The notes below the pieces were generated by a model. It was not told the origin of the DNA. It did no database searches and was given only the letters and a program-made list of their open reading frames with translations. This document shows, in pieces, positions 9,090-18,540 of a DNA stretch of 64,000 nucleotides. A program made the translations under genes and the position numbers. The number at the start of each line of letters is the position of its first letter. The first letter of the stretch is position 1. Source of the stretch: JAWKIJ01 sp041394325 (GTDB taxonomy: Bacteria > Actinomycetota > Acidimicrobiia > Acidimicrobiales > Microtrichaceae); the NCBI GenBank assembly GCA_041394325.1, contig JAWKIJ010000001.1:2980962-3044961 (forward strand), given 5' to 3'.

Positions 9090-9764
9090 ATGACCAACTC
9101 AACCACCACACCAACCAGGGCCCGGCGAGTCCCGCTCGGCCTGAACGTCGACCGCCCCCGCCGCCGCTGGGTGCCGCCGGTGGCAGTCGGCGTGTTCGTC
9201 GTGACGTCCGTGCTGACTCCGGCCTGCAGTTCCGACGACACCTCAACCGCGTCCCGATCGACCACGACCACCGCCGCGACCAAGACCACCGATGCGGCCC
9301 ACGCCACGACCACCGGGGCCGCCACGCCCTCGACGATCCCCGTGACCGCGGTGGACTACCGGTACGAAGGCATTCCCGACAAGGTGGCGGTCGGCTCGGA
9401 GCTCACCCTCCACAACAAGTCGACCAAGGAGGTGCACGAGATGGTCGTGTTCCGACTCCCCGACGGGGAGACCCGCTCGGGCGAGGAACTGAGCAGGCTC
9501 CCCCAGAGTGAGCTCGAAGCCCTCCTCACCGGGGCCCCGACGATGGTCCTGGTCGCTCCTCCCGCATCGGACGGGTTCGCCGCCGTCGGCGACGGGACCA
9601 TCGGCAAGCCCGGCCGCTATCTCGCCATCTGCGCCATCCCCGTCGGGGCCAATCCGCAGGAGTACATGAAGGCCGCCCAGCAGAGCAAGGGCGGCCCGGT
9701 GAGCGTCCCCGGCGGTCCGCCGCACTTCATGTCGGGCATGTACGCCGAGTTCACCGTGTCCTGA
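9090..9764 (+). CDS. putative cupredoxin-like lipoprotein
   Basis: 224 aa. After a basic N-terminus, a hydrophobic segment ends in the lipobox VLTPAC, then a Thr/Ser-rich linker. The remaining 130 residues (VTAVDYRYEGIPDKVAVGSELTLHN, KEVHEMVVFRLPDG, GRYLAICAIPVG, PHFMSGMYAEFTVS) have the beta-strand pattern and His/Cys/His/Met spacing of plastocyanin-like copper proteins. Copper binding is inference. The start at 9090 is chosen because the shared palindrome lies at a conserved distance upstream. Confidence 0.72.
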   Translation: MTNSTTTPTRARRVPLGLNVDRPRRRWVPPVAVGVFVVTSVLTPACSSDDTSTASRSTTTTAATKTTDAAHATTTGAATPSTIPVTAVDYRYEGIPDKVAVGSELTLHNKSTKEVHEMVVFRLPDGETRSGEELSRLPQSELEALLTGAPTMVLVAPPASDGFAAVGDGTIGKPGRYLAICAIPVGANPQEYMKAAQQSKGGPVSVPGGPPHFMSGMYAEFTVS

Positions 9765-9890
9765 CCCGCCATCCCGAGGTTCCCGATACGAGCCGCCCCG
9801 TCAGGGTCCACGACCATCTCCACTCGATCGTCATGTCGCTCGTCATGAGACGGCAGGGGGTTCTTTGGCTCGGAGAGGTCGAGGGCACGG

Positions 9891-9924
9891 CGGGGCGGCC
9901 CGTAGAGGTGTACGGGCCGCCCCG
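9891..9924. terminator. intrinsic terminator after the questin-oxidase-like gene
   Basis: A perfect 14-bp GC-rich stem (CGGGGCGGCCCGTA, 6-nt loop, TACGGGCCGCCCCG) lies 16 bp beyond the frameshift-corrected stop of the minus-strand gene. It lacks a clear U-tract on either side. It lies between convergent genes and may serve both. Confidence 0.7.
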
Positions 9925-9939
9925 CTCTCAAGACACGCC

Positions 9940-10945
9940 TCAGGCGTCGAGCAGCCCGACGACCTCGGCCGCGGTCTCCCGATACTCCAGTCCCCCCCAC
10001 GCGCTGCTCCTGTCGGCAGGTGTGCACCATCTTCAGCACGTGTGGATCGTCCGATACCACGGCGGCCCTCTCGATCGCCTCCCACGCGGGAATCTCAGCG
10101 ACCGTCGGCCGTACCGACCACCGGGGCGTGGCGAGCACCACGTACGCGACGGCCACCGCCCGGGCCAGGCCAACGACGATCGCGGCCGCGACCGCCTCAT
10201 CGTCGAGATGGTCGACCACGAGGCGAGCAGCGTGGGTCGCGGTCACGGTGTGCAGGGCGAAGAAGTCGCCGGTCGACCGGTACAGCCCGAGCGAGGTCGA
10301 AGCGATCTCCCCGAGGCGGCACCGCTCGGGCGACAGGCCGCCGAGAAGCCGCGCGACCACCGGGTCTGCGGCGGCTTCGGCGAACCGAGCACCGAAGCCC
10401 CGTGAGACGAACGTCCGTCGTGCGGTTGTGGGGTCGTCGTGCAACCGGTCGAGCAACGCCCCCAGCTCGACGGTCGCCTCAGCAGATGCCGAGACCTCGA
10501 CCGGCTGGGACGCCGAAGCGAGGTAGGCGAGCCCTGCGGCCACGTCGGAGGCACGCCCGTGGTCCAGGCCGTAGCCGAGCCGGATGAGTCCGTGGAACGC
10601 GGCGCCTCCGACGCCGGCTGCAAGGTTGGGCAACACGCGTTCGAGCACGGCGGTCGGGCCGTCCTTCTCGAGGTCGCGAAGCAACTCGAGGCGTGCAGCG
10701 TTCAGGTGCGGACGGCACGGTACGAGTCGCATCCCGTACGACGTCGAGAACGACGCGAGACGCTCGTCGTCCGCACCCATGGCCGCAAGGGCGACCAGGG
10801 CCATCGGACGGTGGTTCGTGAGCCCGGCGTCTGTGACCGGGTCGCTCGAGAAGTCGGCGTCGAGCAATCCATCGAGAACTTCGGAAGCGGTCGTGGCGCA
10901 CCTCCCCTGGTTGTGAACCCGTCCCATACTGCCTGAGCGGCGCAC
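9940..10945 (-). CDS. questin-oxidase-like protein with a homopolymer frameshift
   Basis: About 330 aa. The core THRPMAL-type motif (here NHRPMALVALAAMGADDERLASF) and helical repeats match the questin oxidase/DUF4243 family of Baeyer-Villiger-like oxygenases. In the uninterrupted frame the protein runs into the terminator and across the 3' end of the neighbouring gene. Removing one G from the G7 run (C7 on plus, 9992-9998) gives a natural ending LEYRETAAEVVGLLDA and a stop at 9940, just before the hairpin. So the real end is almost certainly 9940. Start may be 10927. Divergent from the 11050 gene, sharing a palindrome. Confidence 0.72.
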
Positions 10946-10996
10946 CGAGCGACCTCAGGGTTCGAGAACACCCATTCGGACCGACGATTCCACCAA

Positions 10997-11016
10997 CATC
11001 GGTAGATCTACCGATG
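10997..11016. promoter_or_regulatory. lux-box-like palindrome, site 2
   Basis: Perfect 20-bp palindrome CATCGGTAGATCTACCGATG in the divergent region between the questin-oxidase-like gene and the membrane-protein gene. Its centre is 43.5 bp before the ATG at 11050, the same as site 1. CACGAT lies at -13 to -8. It may control both flanking genes. Confidence 0.65.
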
Positions 11017-11049
11017 CGGGGATCGGGCACCGTCCCCACGATGGTCGCC

Positions 11050-11733
11050 ATGAGTACAAAAGCGGGCTCCACCCCGACATCGAGTATCGCTCCACTATCG
11101 GCGTGGCGGGTCCCACTCTTCCTGAGCGGGATCGCCGCCATCGTGGGCGGGGCCATGCACCCCAAGTCCGCCGACTCACACGCGGTTGCCGAGCGCACCG
11201 CCTCCATGATCGTCGGCCACGAGGGAATCTGGATCGTGGGTCACTCGCTGATGACGATCGGCGCCGCGCTGTTGCTCACCGGCTTCCTTGGCGCCCGGAA
11301 GGCGAATGCCTGGCCGGGTGCCTCACGGGCCCTTTCGTTCGCGATCCCGGCGGCGGCGCTCTCGGTGGTCGACCTCGTCCTCCATACGCTCGACGTCCTG
11401 GACGGTGACGAGTTGGCGACCGGCAACATCCCCCTCCTCACGCGGGTGCATCTGGTGGTGGCCCTCGTCGCCGGCGTGGTGTTCGGCCTCGCGTTCGCGG
11501 GCCTCGCGTGGAGCCTGGGCCGGACCTGGGGTGGACCCCGGCAGTTCGTGGCCGCGATCGGCATCGTGGCCGGGCTGGCCTCCGCGATCGCCGTACCGGT
11601 CGTCCTGATCTTCGGCGCCGACATCCTCTTCCCGATCGGCGCCGTCGGGGGTGCGCTCTGGGCCATCGCCACGGGGATCACCGGGGCGCCGGCGCTCGAG
11701 CGAACGGTACCCGTCGGCGTCACCACCACCTGA
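11050..11733 (+). CDS. six-helix membrane protein of unknown function
   Basis: 227 aa with about six hydrophobic helices (from residues 20, 65, 95, 135, 160 and 185) and short loops. Between helices 1 and 2 sits a HPKSADSHAVAERTA loop. By eye it resembles DUF4386/DUF998-like membrane proteins but no catalytic motif is seen. Start at 11050 rather than 11014, because 11014 lies inside the palindrome. Next gene is the LuxR-type regulator in the same direction, 57 bp on. Confidence 0.72.
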   Translation: MSTKAGSTPTSSIAPLSAWRVPLFLSGIAAIVGGAMHPKSADSHAVAERTASMIVGHEGIWIVGHSLMTIGAALLLTGFLGARKANAWPGASRALSFAIPAAALSVVDLVLHTLDVLDGDELATGNIPLLTRVHLVVALVAGVVFGLAFAGLAWSLGRTWGGPRQFVAAIGIVAGLASAIAVPVVLIFGADILFPIGAVGGALWAIATGITGAPALERTVPVGVTTT

Positions 11734-11789
11734 GCGGGAGCTCGGCCACTCCCGTTCGATCACGCCGCTCGTGCCGTACCCTGACGGCC

Positions 11790-14615
11790 GTGCTGCGCGG
11801 GCGGGACCGGGAACTGCAACGGGCTCGGGACATCGTCGAACGGTCCGGGACCGGCACCCTCGGGGCCATCGTGATCGAAGCCGACGCCGGGATGGGCAAG
11901 TCGGTACTGCTCGACACCGTGACGACCGAGGCCGGCCGCGGTGGCGCCGCCGTGCTCAGCGGGCGCGCGCACACCCTCGGCGCATCGGTCGCGTACGGGC
12001 CGGTCGCGGCAGCGGTCGGGCGCTATCTGCGTGCCCTTCCCGCGAACGTTCGGGAGGAACGGGTGAAGGGGCTCAACAGCCTCGGACTGCTGGTCGAGGA
12101 CCTTGAGATCACGGCGGAGGCCCGAAACGATCCCGACCTTGCCCGAGCACGGATGTTCCAGGCGGTGAGCCTGTTCGTCGCTCGACTGGCCGCCCACGGC
12201 CCCGTGGTCATGGCCGTCGACGACATCCACTGGGCCGATTCCGGCACCGTGGAACTCCTCGGCCACCTCGCCATGGAGCTGCGCGACGACCCGGTGACGA
12301 TGATCGTCACGGCACGGTCGTCCGAACTTCCGGCACGACCCGCCGCGCGGGCGTTGGTCGCCCAGTTGGGCCGCGTCCCGACGGCGACCCACCTGAGGTT
12401 GGGCCCCCTAGGGCGACCCGAGGTTGCCGCGGCCGGGGCAGACCGGCTGGGTGGCGCACTCGCTCCACCGCTCGTCGACGACCTGCTCGCCAGGACCGGT
12501 GGGCTCCCCCTGGCCGTGGACGCGGTGATCCGAGCGATGCAGGAGCGTGGGATCATGCGCCGCACCGACGGCGGCTGGACCGCGACCGGAACCGTCGACG
12601 TACCCGACTACGTCGTGGACATCTACGCCGACCGATTGACAGGCCTCGACCCGGACACTCGGAACGTGGTCACCCTGCTCGCCGTCGCCGACGGCGCCCT
12701 CGACGAGACGACCATCGACGCCGTGGTCGGCCGGATCGGTGGAAGCCGGACCTCGGCGGAACTGGCCGCGGGGGCCGGCCTCGTCGTGGAGTCGTCACCC
12801 GATCGGTGGGAACTCGCTCATTCGCTGGTGGGCGATGCCGTCGGTCGGCTCGTGACCGAGGGCGAGCGACGCCGCCTCCACTTGGCCCTGCTTCACCTCA
12901 TGGCCGCCGAAGGCGAGGGCGCCCTCGACGACGTCGCCCGTCATGCCCTCGGTGCCGGCCCACTGCTGGGAGACGCAGAGGCCGCAGAGCTCCTGGCCCG
13001 CGCCGGACGTCGGGCCCTCGCCCGCGGCGCTCCCGACGTGGCCACCCGGTGGCTCGCCGCCGCCGCGATGCGGGCGGAGAACGGATGGACCGGTACCGAC
13101 GCGGCCCGACTCCACGAGGAGGCGGCGGTGGCGTGGGAGCGCTGCGGAGAAGGCACCGCGGCCCTGGCGGCACGCGGGCGGGCGGTCGACCTGCTCGCGC
13201 ACACCGATCCGGCCGAGGCGGGAAGGGTGGCGCTGACCGCAGCGCTCGGATGCTGGCACCTCGGACGCGACGACGCCGCAGTGTGGTGGTCGCGGGCGTT
13301 GGCACTCACCGACGGAGCGACGGGGCCGACCCGTCTCCGGGCTCATACTGCCCAGTTCCTCGACCTCATGCGTCGTGACCGCCTGTCGGAGGCGGCAGCG
13401 CTCGCTGCGCTCGTCCGAGCGGATCTCGAATCGCTCGACGACACCGCCGCAGTCGGACCGGAGGCCGTCGAGGCCCGCCTCCGGCTGGTCTATTTCGATG
13501 CGGTCACCGGTCGCGCGGCCATGGAGGAGGTGGCAGAGCTCGATCCTCACGTCGCCGACGGGGAACCCCTGGTGACCCGGGTCGCCTGCGATGGCATGGT
13601 CATCGATGCCCTCACCTTCCTCGGTCGGTTCACCGAGGCCCGTGACCGGAGCGTGCGTCTCCTCGACTGCCTCGGTGCCGATTCCCACGTGACGGCCCAC
13701 TCGTGGAGGCCGGTGACTGCCCTGCTCATGGGCGAGATCGCGACGGGCGAGTGGGACCGCGCCGCCGACCGTCTCACCGAAATCACCGACGCGTCCGCCG
13801 TCAGCCTCTGCCGCCGACCGATCTGGGAAGCCCTGTTGCTGGCCCTACGGGGCGAGCTGGATTCAGCCGTCACCATCGCCACCGGCGCGGCCGCGGCCGC
13901 GGCCGCTTCCGGATTCCCGGGCCATGCCGCCGCTTCGAGGGTCGTGGCGGCCTATGCCACCCATTTGGGGGGTGACCCGACATCCCTCAACGACGCGACA
14001 CCGGCCGGCCGGTACCTGGTCATGGGCGGTCGCCTCGTGTGGTCCATCGCCGGGGAGGTCCTGGCCGCCGCCGGACGCACCCGCGACGTGGCGGCCGTCA
14101 CCACCGCTCTGCGCTCCCGGGCACGACCCGGCTCATTGCCGCACGTGACGGCCGACCGTCTCGACGCGTTGGCGTCCGGCGATGCCCTCGCCCTGGCAAG
14201 GGCCTCCGAAGGGTTCGCGTCGTTCGGGTTGCGGTTCGAAGCGGCTCAAACACTCCTCGAGGCGGCCGAGCGCGACCGGTCCTTTGCCGACTGCGAGGCA
14301 CTCGATGTCGCCGGAGACCTGTTCGACCACATCGGTGCAGCACCATGGGCCATGCGGCTACGCGGGCTCCGGTCGTCACCGTGCGAGGCTGCGACACCTC
14401 CCTCGCCCGTGCCGGCCGGAGACCACCGCATCCGCCTCACACCACGAGAGGTGGAGGTGGCCGACCTGCTGACCGAAGGCCTGACGAACGGCCAGATCGC
14501 CGAACGGCTCGGCATCAGCATCCGCACCGTCACCAGCCACCTCGACCACATCTACACCAAGCTCGGCATCGGCACCCGAGCGGCGCTGGTGGCCCACGTC
14601 CTTCGAGGTCGGTGA
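11790..14615 (+). CDS. LuxR-family ATPase regulator (LAL/MalT-like)
   Basis: 941 aa from a GTG at 11790; the frame is open upstream but reads into the previous gene. A nucleotide-binding domain has Walker A ADAGMGKS near residue 33 and Walker B VVMAVDDIHWAD near 145. A long tetratricopeptide-like helical middle follows. The last 60 residues are a LuxR/GerE helix-turn-helix (LTPREVEVADLLTEGLTNGQIAERL, ISIRTVTSHLDHIYTKLG). Such large ATP-binding LuxR proteins activate nearby operons on binding a ligand. Candidate targets are the three genes with the shared palindrome. Confidence 0.9.
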   Translation: MLRGRDRELQRARDIVERSGTGTLGAIVIEADAGMGKSVLLDTVTTEAGRGGAAVLSGRAHTLGASVAYGPVAAAVGRYLRALPANVREERVKGLNSLGLLVEDLEITAEARNDPDLARARMFQAVSLFVARLAAHGPVVMAVDDIHWADSGTVELLGHLAMELRDDPVTMIVTARSSELPARPAARALVAQLGRVPTATHLRLGPLGRPEVAAAGADRLGGALAPPLVDDLLARTGGLPLAVDAVIRAMQERGIMRRTDGGWTATGTVDVPDYVVDIYADRLTGLDPDTRNVVTLLAVADGALDETTIDAVVGRIGGSRTSAELAAGAGLVVESSPDRWELAHSLVGDAVGRLVTEGERRRLHLALLHLMAAEGEGALDDVARHALGAGPLLGDAEAAELLARAGRRALARGAPDVATRWLAAAAMRAENGWTGTDAARLHEEAAVAWERCGEGTAALAARGRAVDLLAHTDPAEAGRVALTAALGCWHLGRDDAAVWWSRALALTDGATGPTRLRAHTAQFLDLMRRDRLSEAAALAALVRADLESLDDTAAVGPEAVEARLRLVYFDAVTGRAAMEEVAELDPHVADGEPLVTRVACDGMVIDALTFLGRFTEARDRSVRLLDCLGADSHVTAHSWRPVTALLMGEIATGEWDRAADRLTEITDASAVSLCRRPIWEALLLALRGELDSAVTIATGAAAAAAASGFPGHAAASRVVAAYATHLGGDPTSLNDATPAGRYLVMGGRLVWSIAGEVLAAAGRTRDVAAVTTALRSRARPGSLPHVTADRLDALASGDALALARASEGFASFGLRFEAAQTLLEAAERDRSFADCEALDVAGDLFDHIGAAPWAMRLRGLRSSPCEAATPPSPVPAGDHRIRLTPREVEVADLLTEGLTNGQIAERLGISIRTVTSHLDHIYTKLGIGTRAALVAHVLRGR

Positions 14616-14638
14616 CGCGATCGCCGAGCGAGACCGGC

Positions 14639-14658
14639 GCTACGCATTCCTACCGATG
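14639..14658. promoter_or_regulatory. lux-box-like half-site, site 3
   Basis: Only the right half CCTACCGATG of the shared palindrome is kept; the left half is not conserved. If completed, its centre would be 42.5 bp before the ATG at 14691, matching sites 1 and 2. The shared distance is the main reason to list it. Confidence 0.4.
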
Positions 14659-14690
14659 CCCGGACCGGCGAGTCCTGGGAAGCTGTCGGC

Positions 14691-16082
14691 ATGGAACCGT
14701 TCCTCACCCGCGCCGACCACTTCCAACGACCGCTGCCCCCGCTGCAGGCCGACGCCTGGATCGACCCGATGAACCGCGGGTTCGAGGCGGGATTCGACCG
14801 TTGGTGCGTACCCGCGGGCGCGCCGCATTTCGAGCTCCGCGGGGGCTGGCTCTACGGCGGAACGAGACCGCCGAAGGACGGCTCGGTCATCGCCGAACGG
14901 CTCCGACATCGACGTTCCCTTCCGGAGGACGCTCGCATCGAGGCGGCCGATCGCTGGCTCACCGTCGAACTCCCGAGGTGGCGAGAGCGCCGAGAGGCCC
15001 TCGACGACACCGACGTCGCGGCGGCCGCCGACGGCCTCTCGGCACTGCTCGAGGCCCGATTCGCCGAAGTGATCATCTCCACCGCCACGTCGGAGTGGCT
15101 GCTCGCGGCCACCGACCGGGGCGCCACCGAAGCCGAAGCGGTCGCCGCGCTGCGCCTCACCGGCAGAGAAGACCTCGCGGTCGACGGCGACCTGTCGATG
15201 GGAACCGACGTCCTCGCGGCGACGACCGCGGAGCTCGTGTCCGGGTCCACCGCTGACGACGGGGCCGATGGCGTCGACTCGGGTGCGTATGCCGAACTGT
15301 CGACGGATTCGGATCCCGGATCCGTCGAGGGGATCGATCCAGCGGCGGCACTGCTCGCTCGCCTGCCCGATCTCGCCGAGACGCTTCCCGATGCCAGGCG
15401 CGCCCAACACTGGCGCGAGGCAACCCACCACGAGCTGTGCTGCTGGGTCGGGTGCCTGCGTCGTCGGGCGCTCGGCAGAGCCCGACAGCTCGGCTTCGCC
15501 GATCCCACCGCCGCGCTCTTCCTCACCGCGACGGAACTGACCGGTGGAGTGCTGACGCCGGAGCTGGAGGCGCTGGCCGCCGAACGCCGAAGGACCCACG
15601 ACCGATTCGCCGCGGCTCCGCCCCCACCGACCATCGGGACGCCACCCTCCCCACCCCGGTTGCCACCCGACGTGGACCCAGCCCTGGCCCGGCTCCTGCG
15701 GGCCGTCGGCTACTTCGTCCGGCAGACGGCACCGACGCCGGGGCCACCCCAGATCGGAGCCGGCCGGCTCGACGGAGTCGGTGCCGCGCCCCCGGACGCC
15801 ACGGGCCCGGTGCGGGTCATCGCCGACGTCGACGACCTCCACCAGTTGGTCGACGGTGAGATCATCGTGTGCGCCTTCACGTCTCCCGGCTGGGAGCCGG
15901 CGATGCGGATCGCGGCCGCGGTGGTCTCCGACTCCGGCGGGCTCTTGTCGCACACCGCCGTGTTGGCCCGTGAACTCGGCATTCCGGCGGTGGTCGGCAC
16001 GAAGGTGGCCACCGGCGTCCTCCGGACGGGCCAGCAGGTGACCGTGGACGGCCACGCCGGCGTGGTTCGGTGGCACTCCTAG
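14691..16082 (+). CDS. PEP-utilising-enzyme mobile-domain protein
   Basis: 463 aa. The last 80 residues are the swivelling phosphohistidine domain of PEP synthase/rifampin phosphotransferase-type enzymes, with catalytic His in GGLLSHTAVLARELGIPAVVG. The preceding 370 residues are helical, with a motif FEAGFDRWC near the start, and lack the ATP-grasp and PEP/pyruvate TIM-barrel domains. A lone mobile domain on a long helical body occurs in some actinobacterial proteins (for example beside rifampin phosphotransferase-like genes), but its partner and reaction are unknown. Confidence 0.75.
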   Translation: MEPFLTRADHFQRPLPPLQADAWIDPMNRGFEAGFDRWCVPAGAPHFELRGGWLYGGTRPPKDGSVIAERLRHRRSLPEDARIEAADRWLTVELPRWRERREALDDTDVAAAADGLSALLEARFAEVIISTATSEWLLAATDRGATEAEAVAALRLTGREDLAVDGDLSMGTDVLAATTAELVSGSTADDGADGVDSGAYAELSTDSDPGSVEGIDPAAALLARLPDLAETLPDARRAQHWREATHHELCCWVGCLRRRALGRARQLGFADPTAALFLTATELTGGVLTPELEALAAERRRTHDRFAAAPPPPTIGTPPSPPRLPPDVDPALARLLRAVGYFVRQTAPTPGPPQIGAGRLDGVGAAPPDATGPVRVIADVDDLHQLVDGEIIVCAFTSPGWEPAMRIAAAVVSDSGGLLSHTAVLARELGIPAVVGTKVATGVLRTGQQVTVDGHAGVVRWHS

Positions 16083-16093
16083 CCACTCCGACG

Positions 16094-17077
16094 ATGCCCG
16101 ACGTGTCCGCCCCTCCACCCGTCGGCGTCGACGGCGCCGAGCGACGCGGGGGCGCCCATCCATCGCCTGTCCAGGAGCCTGTCGACCGCAGCGGTGGTCC
16201 GCGGCGCTGGAACTCGGTGTCCTCGACGTCATCTCCGAGGACGCGGAGGGCGGACCGACGGCGACGGAGGTGGCCCGACGTTGCCGGCTCGACCGGCGGG
16301 GATCGACCCTGCTGCTCGCGCGCTCGTCGACGCCCAGGTCGTCGACCGTGACGTCCTCGGCCGGCTGCGCTGCCTTTATGCCCCCGAGGCGATCCGCATG
16401 CTTGTCCGCCCATGGGAAGGACTGGAACCCTTCCTGCATTCCGGGTCGCGCCGTGTGTCCGGCCCGCCGCCGTCGTACCGGCCGCTGAGCGAGCCCCTCG
16501 GAGCCTTCGGGTCGGAGGTGGTCGACCGGCTGGTGGAGTTGATCGGCCGCCCCGGCCGAATCCTCGACGTGGCAGCGGGCGTCGCTCCCTGGTCGCGGGC
16601 ACTCCTGGCTCGCCATCCCGAGGCGACGGCCACCCTCGTCGACCTCCCCGACGTCGCCGGCGCGACCGCGTCGGCCGTCACCGGGGACGGGCTCGAGGAT
16701 CGATGCACGGTGCTGGCCGGGAACGTGTTCGAAGCCGAGGGCTTGGACCCGCGGGAGGGCCGTACGACACGGTGCTCGTCGCCAACCTGTGCCGGCTCTA
16801 CCCCGCCGAGGACGTGCGCCTGTTGATCAGGTCGCTCAGTGAACGGACCGCCCCGGGCGGCGGGATCGTCATCCTCGACGCCCTTCCCGACGTCGATCGT
16901 CCGAACGGTGGATCCGTCGGCCTCTACGCCCTCGGGCTGGCACTGCGATCCGCCGGCGAGGTGCACCCCTTCTCGGCGTACGCTACCTGGCTCTTCGATG
17001 CCGGGTACGTGCGGATCGAGGCGGAGACGCTCGGGATCCCCGAGTTGTCACTCATCCGGGCCACCCGACCCGAATGA
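16094..17077 (+). pseudogene. O-methyltransferase-like gene broken by frameshifts
   Basis: Pieces of one SAM-dependent methyltransferase (family 2, plant-type O-methyltransferase-like) are spread over three frames. The N-terminal winged-helix part reads AALELGVLDVISEDA around 16201. A second frame then carries ALVDAQVVDRDVLGRLRCLY and the SAM site ILDVAAGVAPWSRALLA. After about 16755 a third frame carries YDTVLVANLCRLYPAEDVRL and the GGGIVILDALPD segment to the stop at 17077. At least two indels (about 16320 and 16755) are needed to join them. Either a dead gene or sequencing error. Confidence 0.7.
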
Positions 17078-17244
17078 CCGGGCACCGGCGGGTCCGGGCG
17101 GGAGTCGGCCGGCGCCGTCGGTGCGGTGTCGAGCGGATCACCGTGGCCGGGGCCGCCTTCCCGACGACGGCGCACCGCCGGGGCTGGACCGCCGACGCGG
17201 CCGCGACAACAGTGTTCGGAGCGGTCACTGCGGAGGGAGACACG

Positions 17245-17742
17245 GTGAGCGGACAACCGGACTGGAGCGAGCGGTTCGACGAGGACCTGGCCAACGAGAT
17301 GCTCCGACTCTCGCAGGCCCCCGAAGGCAACGTCGGCGGTATCCCCGGATTCCTCGGAATCCGCTTCACGGCGGTGGAGCCGGGGGTCTGCGTCGCCGAG
17401 ATCGACGTCGCCGAGCATCTCCTCAACCCGTTCGGTGCGGCGCACGGCGCGGTGATGGCGTCGCTCGTCGATCACGTCCTCGGTTCCGCGGTGTTTCCCC
17501 TGGTCCCCCTCGGCACCTGGCCTGCGACGCTCGAGTTCAAGCTCAACTACGTCGCCCCCACCCGCCCCGGTGTGCTCCGGGCGATGAGTCGGGTGTTGTC
17601 GTTGTCGAAGCGCACCGCGGTGGTCGCGGTCGACTGCCACAACGATGGGCGACTGGTCGGGACCGCCGTCGGCACCCTGGCGCTGACGCCACCGAGGGAT
17701 CCGTCATCGCCGGCCGGTGACACGGCGGCCGTCGAGTACTGA
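17245..17742 (+). CDS. PaaI-type hotdog-fold thioesterase
   Basis: 165 aa from the GTG at 17245, preceded by GGAGGGA at a proper distance; an upstream in-frame ATG would add an unrelated Arg-rich stretch. The hotdog core shows NPFGAAHGAVMASLVDHVLGSAV, with the HGG-like AHG turn and Asp typical of PaaI/YdiI acyl-CoA thioesterases, and the paired strand segment AVVAVDCHNDGRLVGTAVGTLAL. Probably hydrolyses an acyl-CoA in the cytoplasm. Substrate unknown. Confidence 0.85.
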   Translation: MSGQPDWSERFDEDLANEMLRLSQAPEGNVGGIPGFLGIRFTAVEPGVCVAEIDVAEHLLNPFGAAHGAVMASLVDHVLGSAVFPLVPLGTWPATLEFKLNYVAPTRPGVLRAMSRVLSLSKRTAVVAVDCHNDGRLVGTAVGTLALTPPRDPSSPAGDTAAVEY

Positions 17743-18093
17743 CGTCGGCGCGGCCTCCGGAGCCGACACGGAGTTCGTCGACGTTCGCGGCCTCAGGCAC
17801 CACGGCTACCCCGACCAACTCGGCGCGGACCATCAAGAGACACTCCGGACAGACCGTCCCGGCATCAAGGGACTACGGAACATCGGGTCGCAACCTCGAT
17901 CAGCAAGGCTGCGCCCAGCGCAGCGAACACGATCCCACCAGTGAGGGGCAGGTGCAGATACGCCGGCCGCGATTGGTGGGCGGCTCACCACGTGACGTCT
18001 GGCGGCCGAACGGAGACCTCCCTCGCCCGCGGTACGGGCCATCGTCCGTCCGACATGATGGGTTGATGCCGGACACCGCGACAGGCACGGATT
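17743..18093. other. no gene recognised
   Basis: No frame here has recognisable protein similarity or a good start site. It leads into an antisense aminoglycoside-phosphotransferase fragment and is probably decayed sequence. Confidence 0.4.
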
Positions 18094-18270
18094 GGCCGAC
18101 GGGAAGGTCGAGAGCTCGTTGCCGAGCCGATAGATGGCATTGATGGTCCCCGTCGAATCGAATCATGCGACATCAAGATGAGCCCATTCCGGAAACTGCT
18201 CGGCCACGAGTTGTCGCACGAGGGCCGAGTCGCTGTAGATCTCGTCCGCATGCTGGCGAGTGACACCCAT
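18094..18270 (-). pseudogene. aminoglycoside phosphotransferase family fragment
   Basis: From an ATG at 18270 the frame reads RQHADEIYSDSALVRQLVAEQFPEWAHL, typical of the N-terminus of APH-family kinases. After a stop it continues in another frame as DSTGTINAIYRLGNELS, the next conserved block (usually GTDNAIYRLGDDLAVRLP). The Brenner motif and the rest of the kinase are absent. A frameshifted stump. Confidence 0.65.
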
Positions 18271-18540
18271 CCGTTCGAACCCTATGGCCAGTCCTGACCG
18301 ACACCCGGTTGCTCGGCGAGCAGGCGCCGCTCCCGTTCGGATTCTCGGCAGAGTCGGGACGGGATTTCGGTCTGACGCTGCCGAGTTCACTTCTGGGGCG
18401 AGTTCAACGGTCGAACACGCTCGATGCACTCGATGAACGGACGGATCGTCTCGAGCCGGGCGTGAGCAACCGCTGCCTGGGTCAACGGCGACAACCCGTC
18501 ATCGATGATGAACTGGCGCTCTCGGGAGGGACGAACGCAC

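Noticed and set aside
9617..9939. C-terminal extension of the questin-oxidase-like frame into the neighbouring gene
   Set aside because: It crosses a strong terminator and another gene antisense; the frameshift-corrected end at 9940 is a better C-terminus.
14640..16616. 658-codon minus-strand frame opposite the PEP-mobile-domain gene
   Set aside because: Low-complexity Arg/Gly/Ala sequence with no domain; the plus strand has the clear catalytic His motif.
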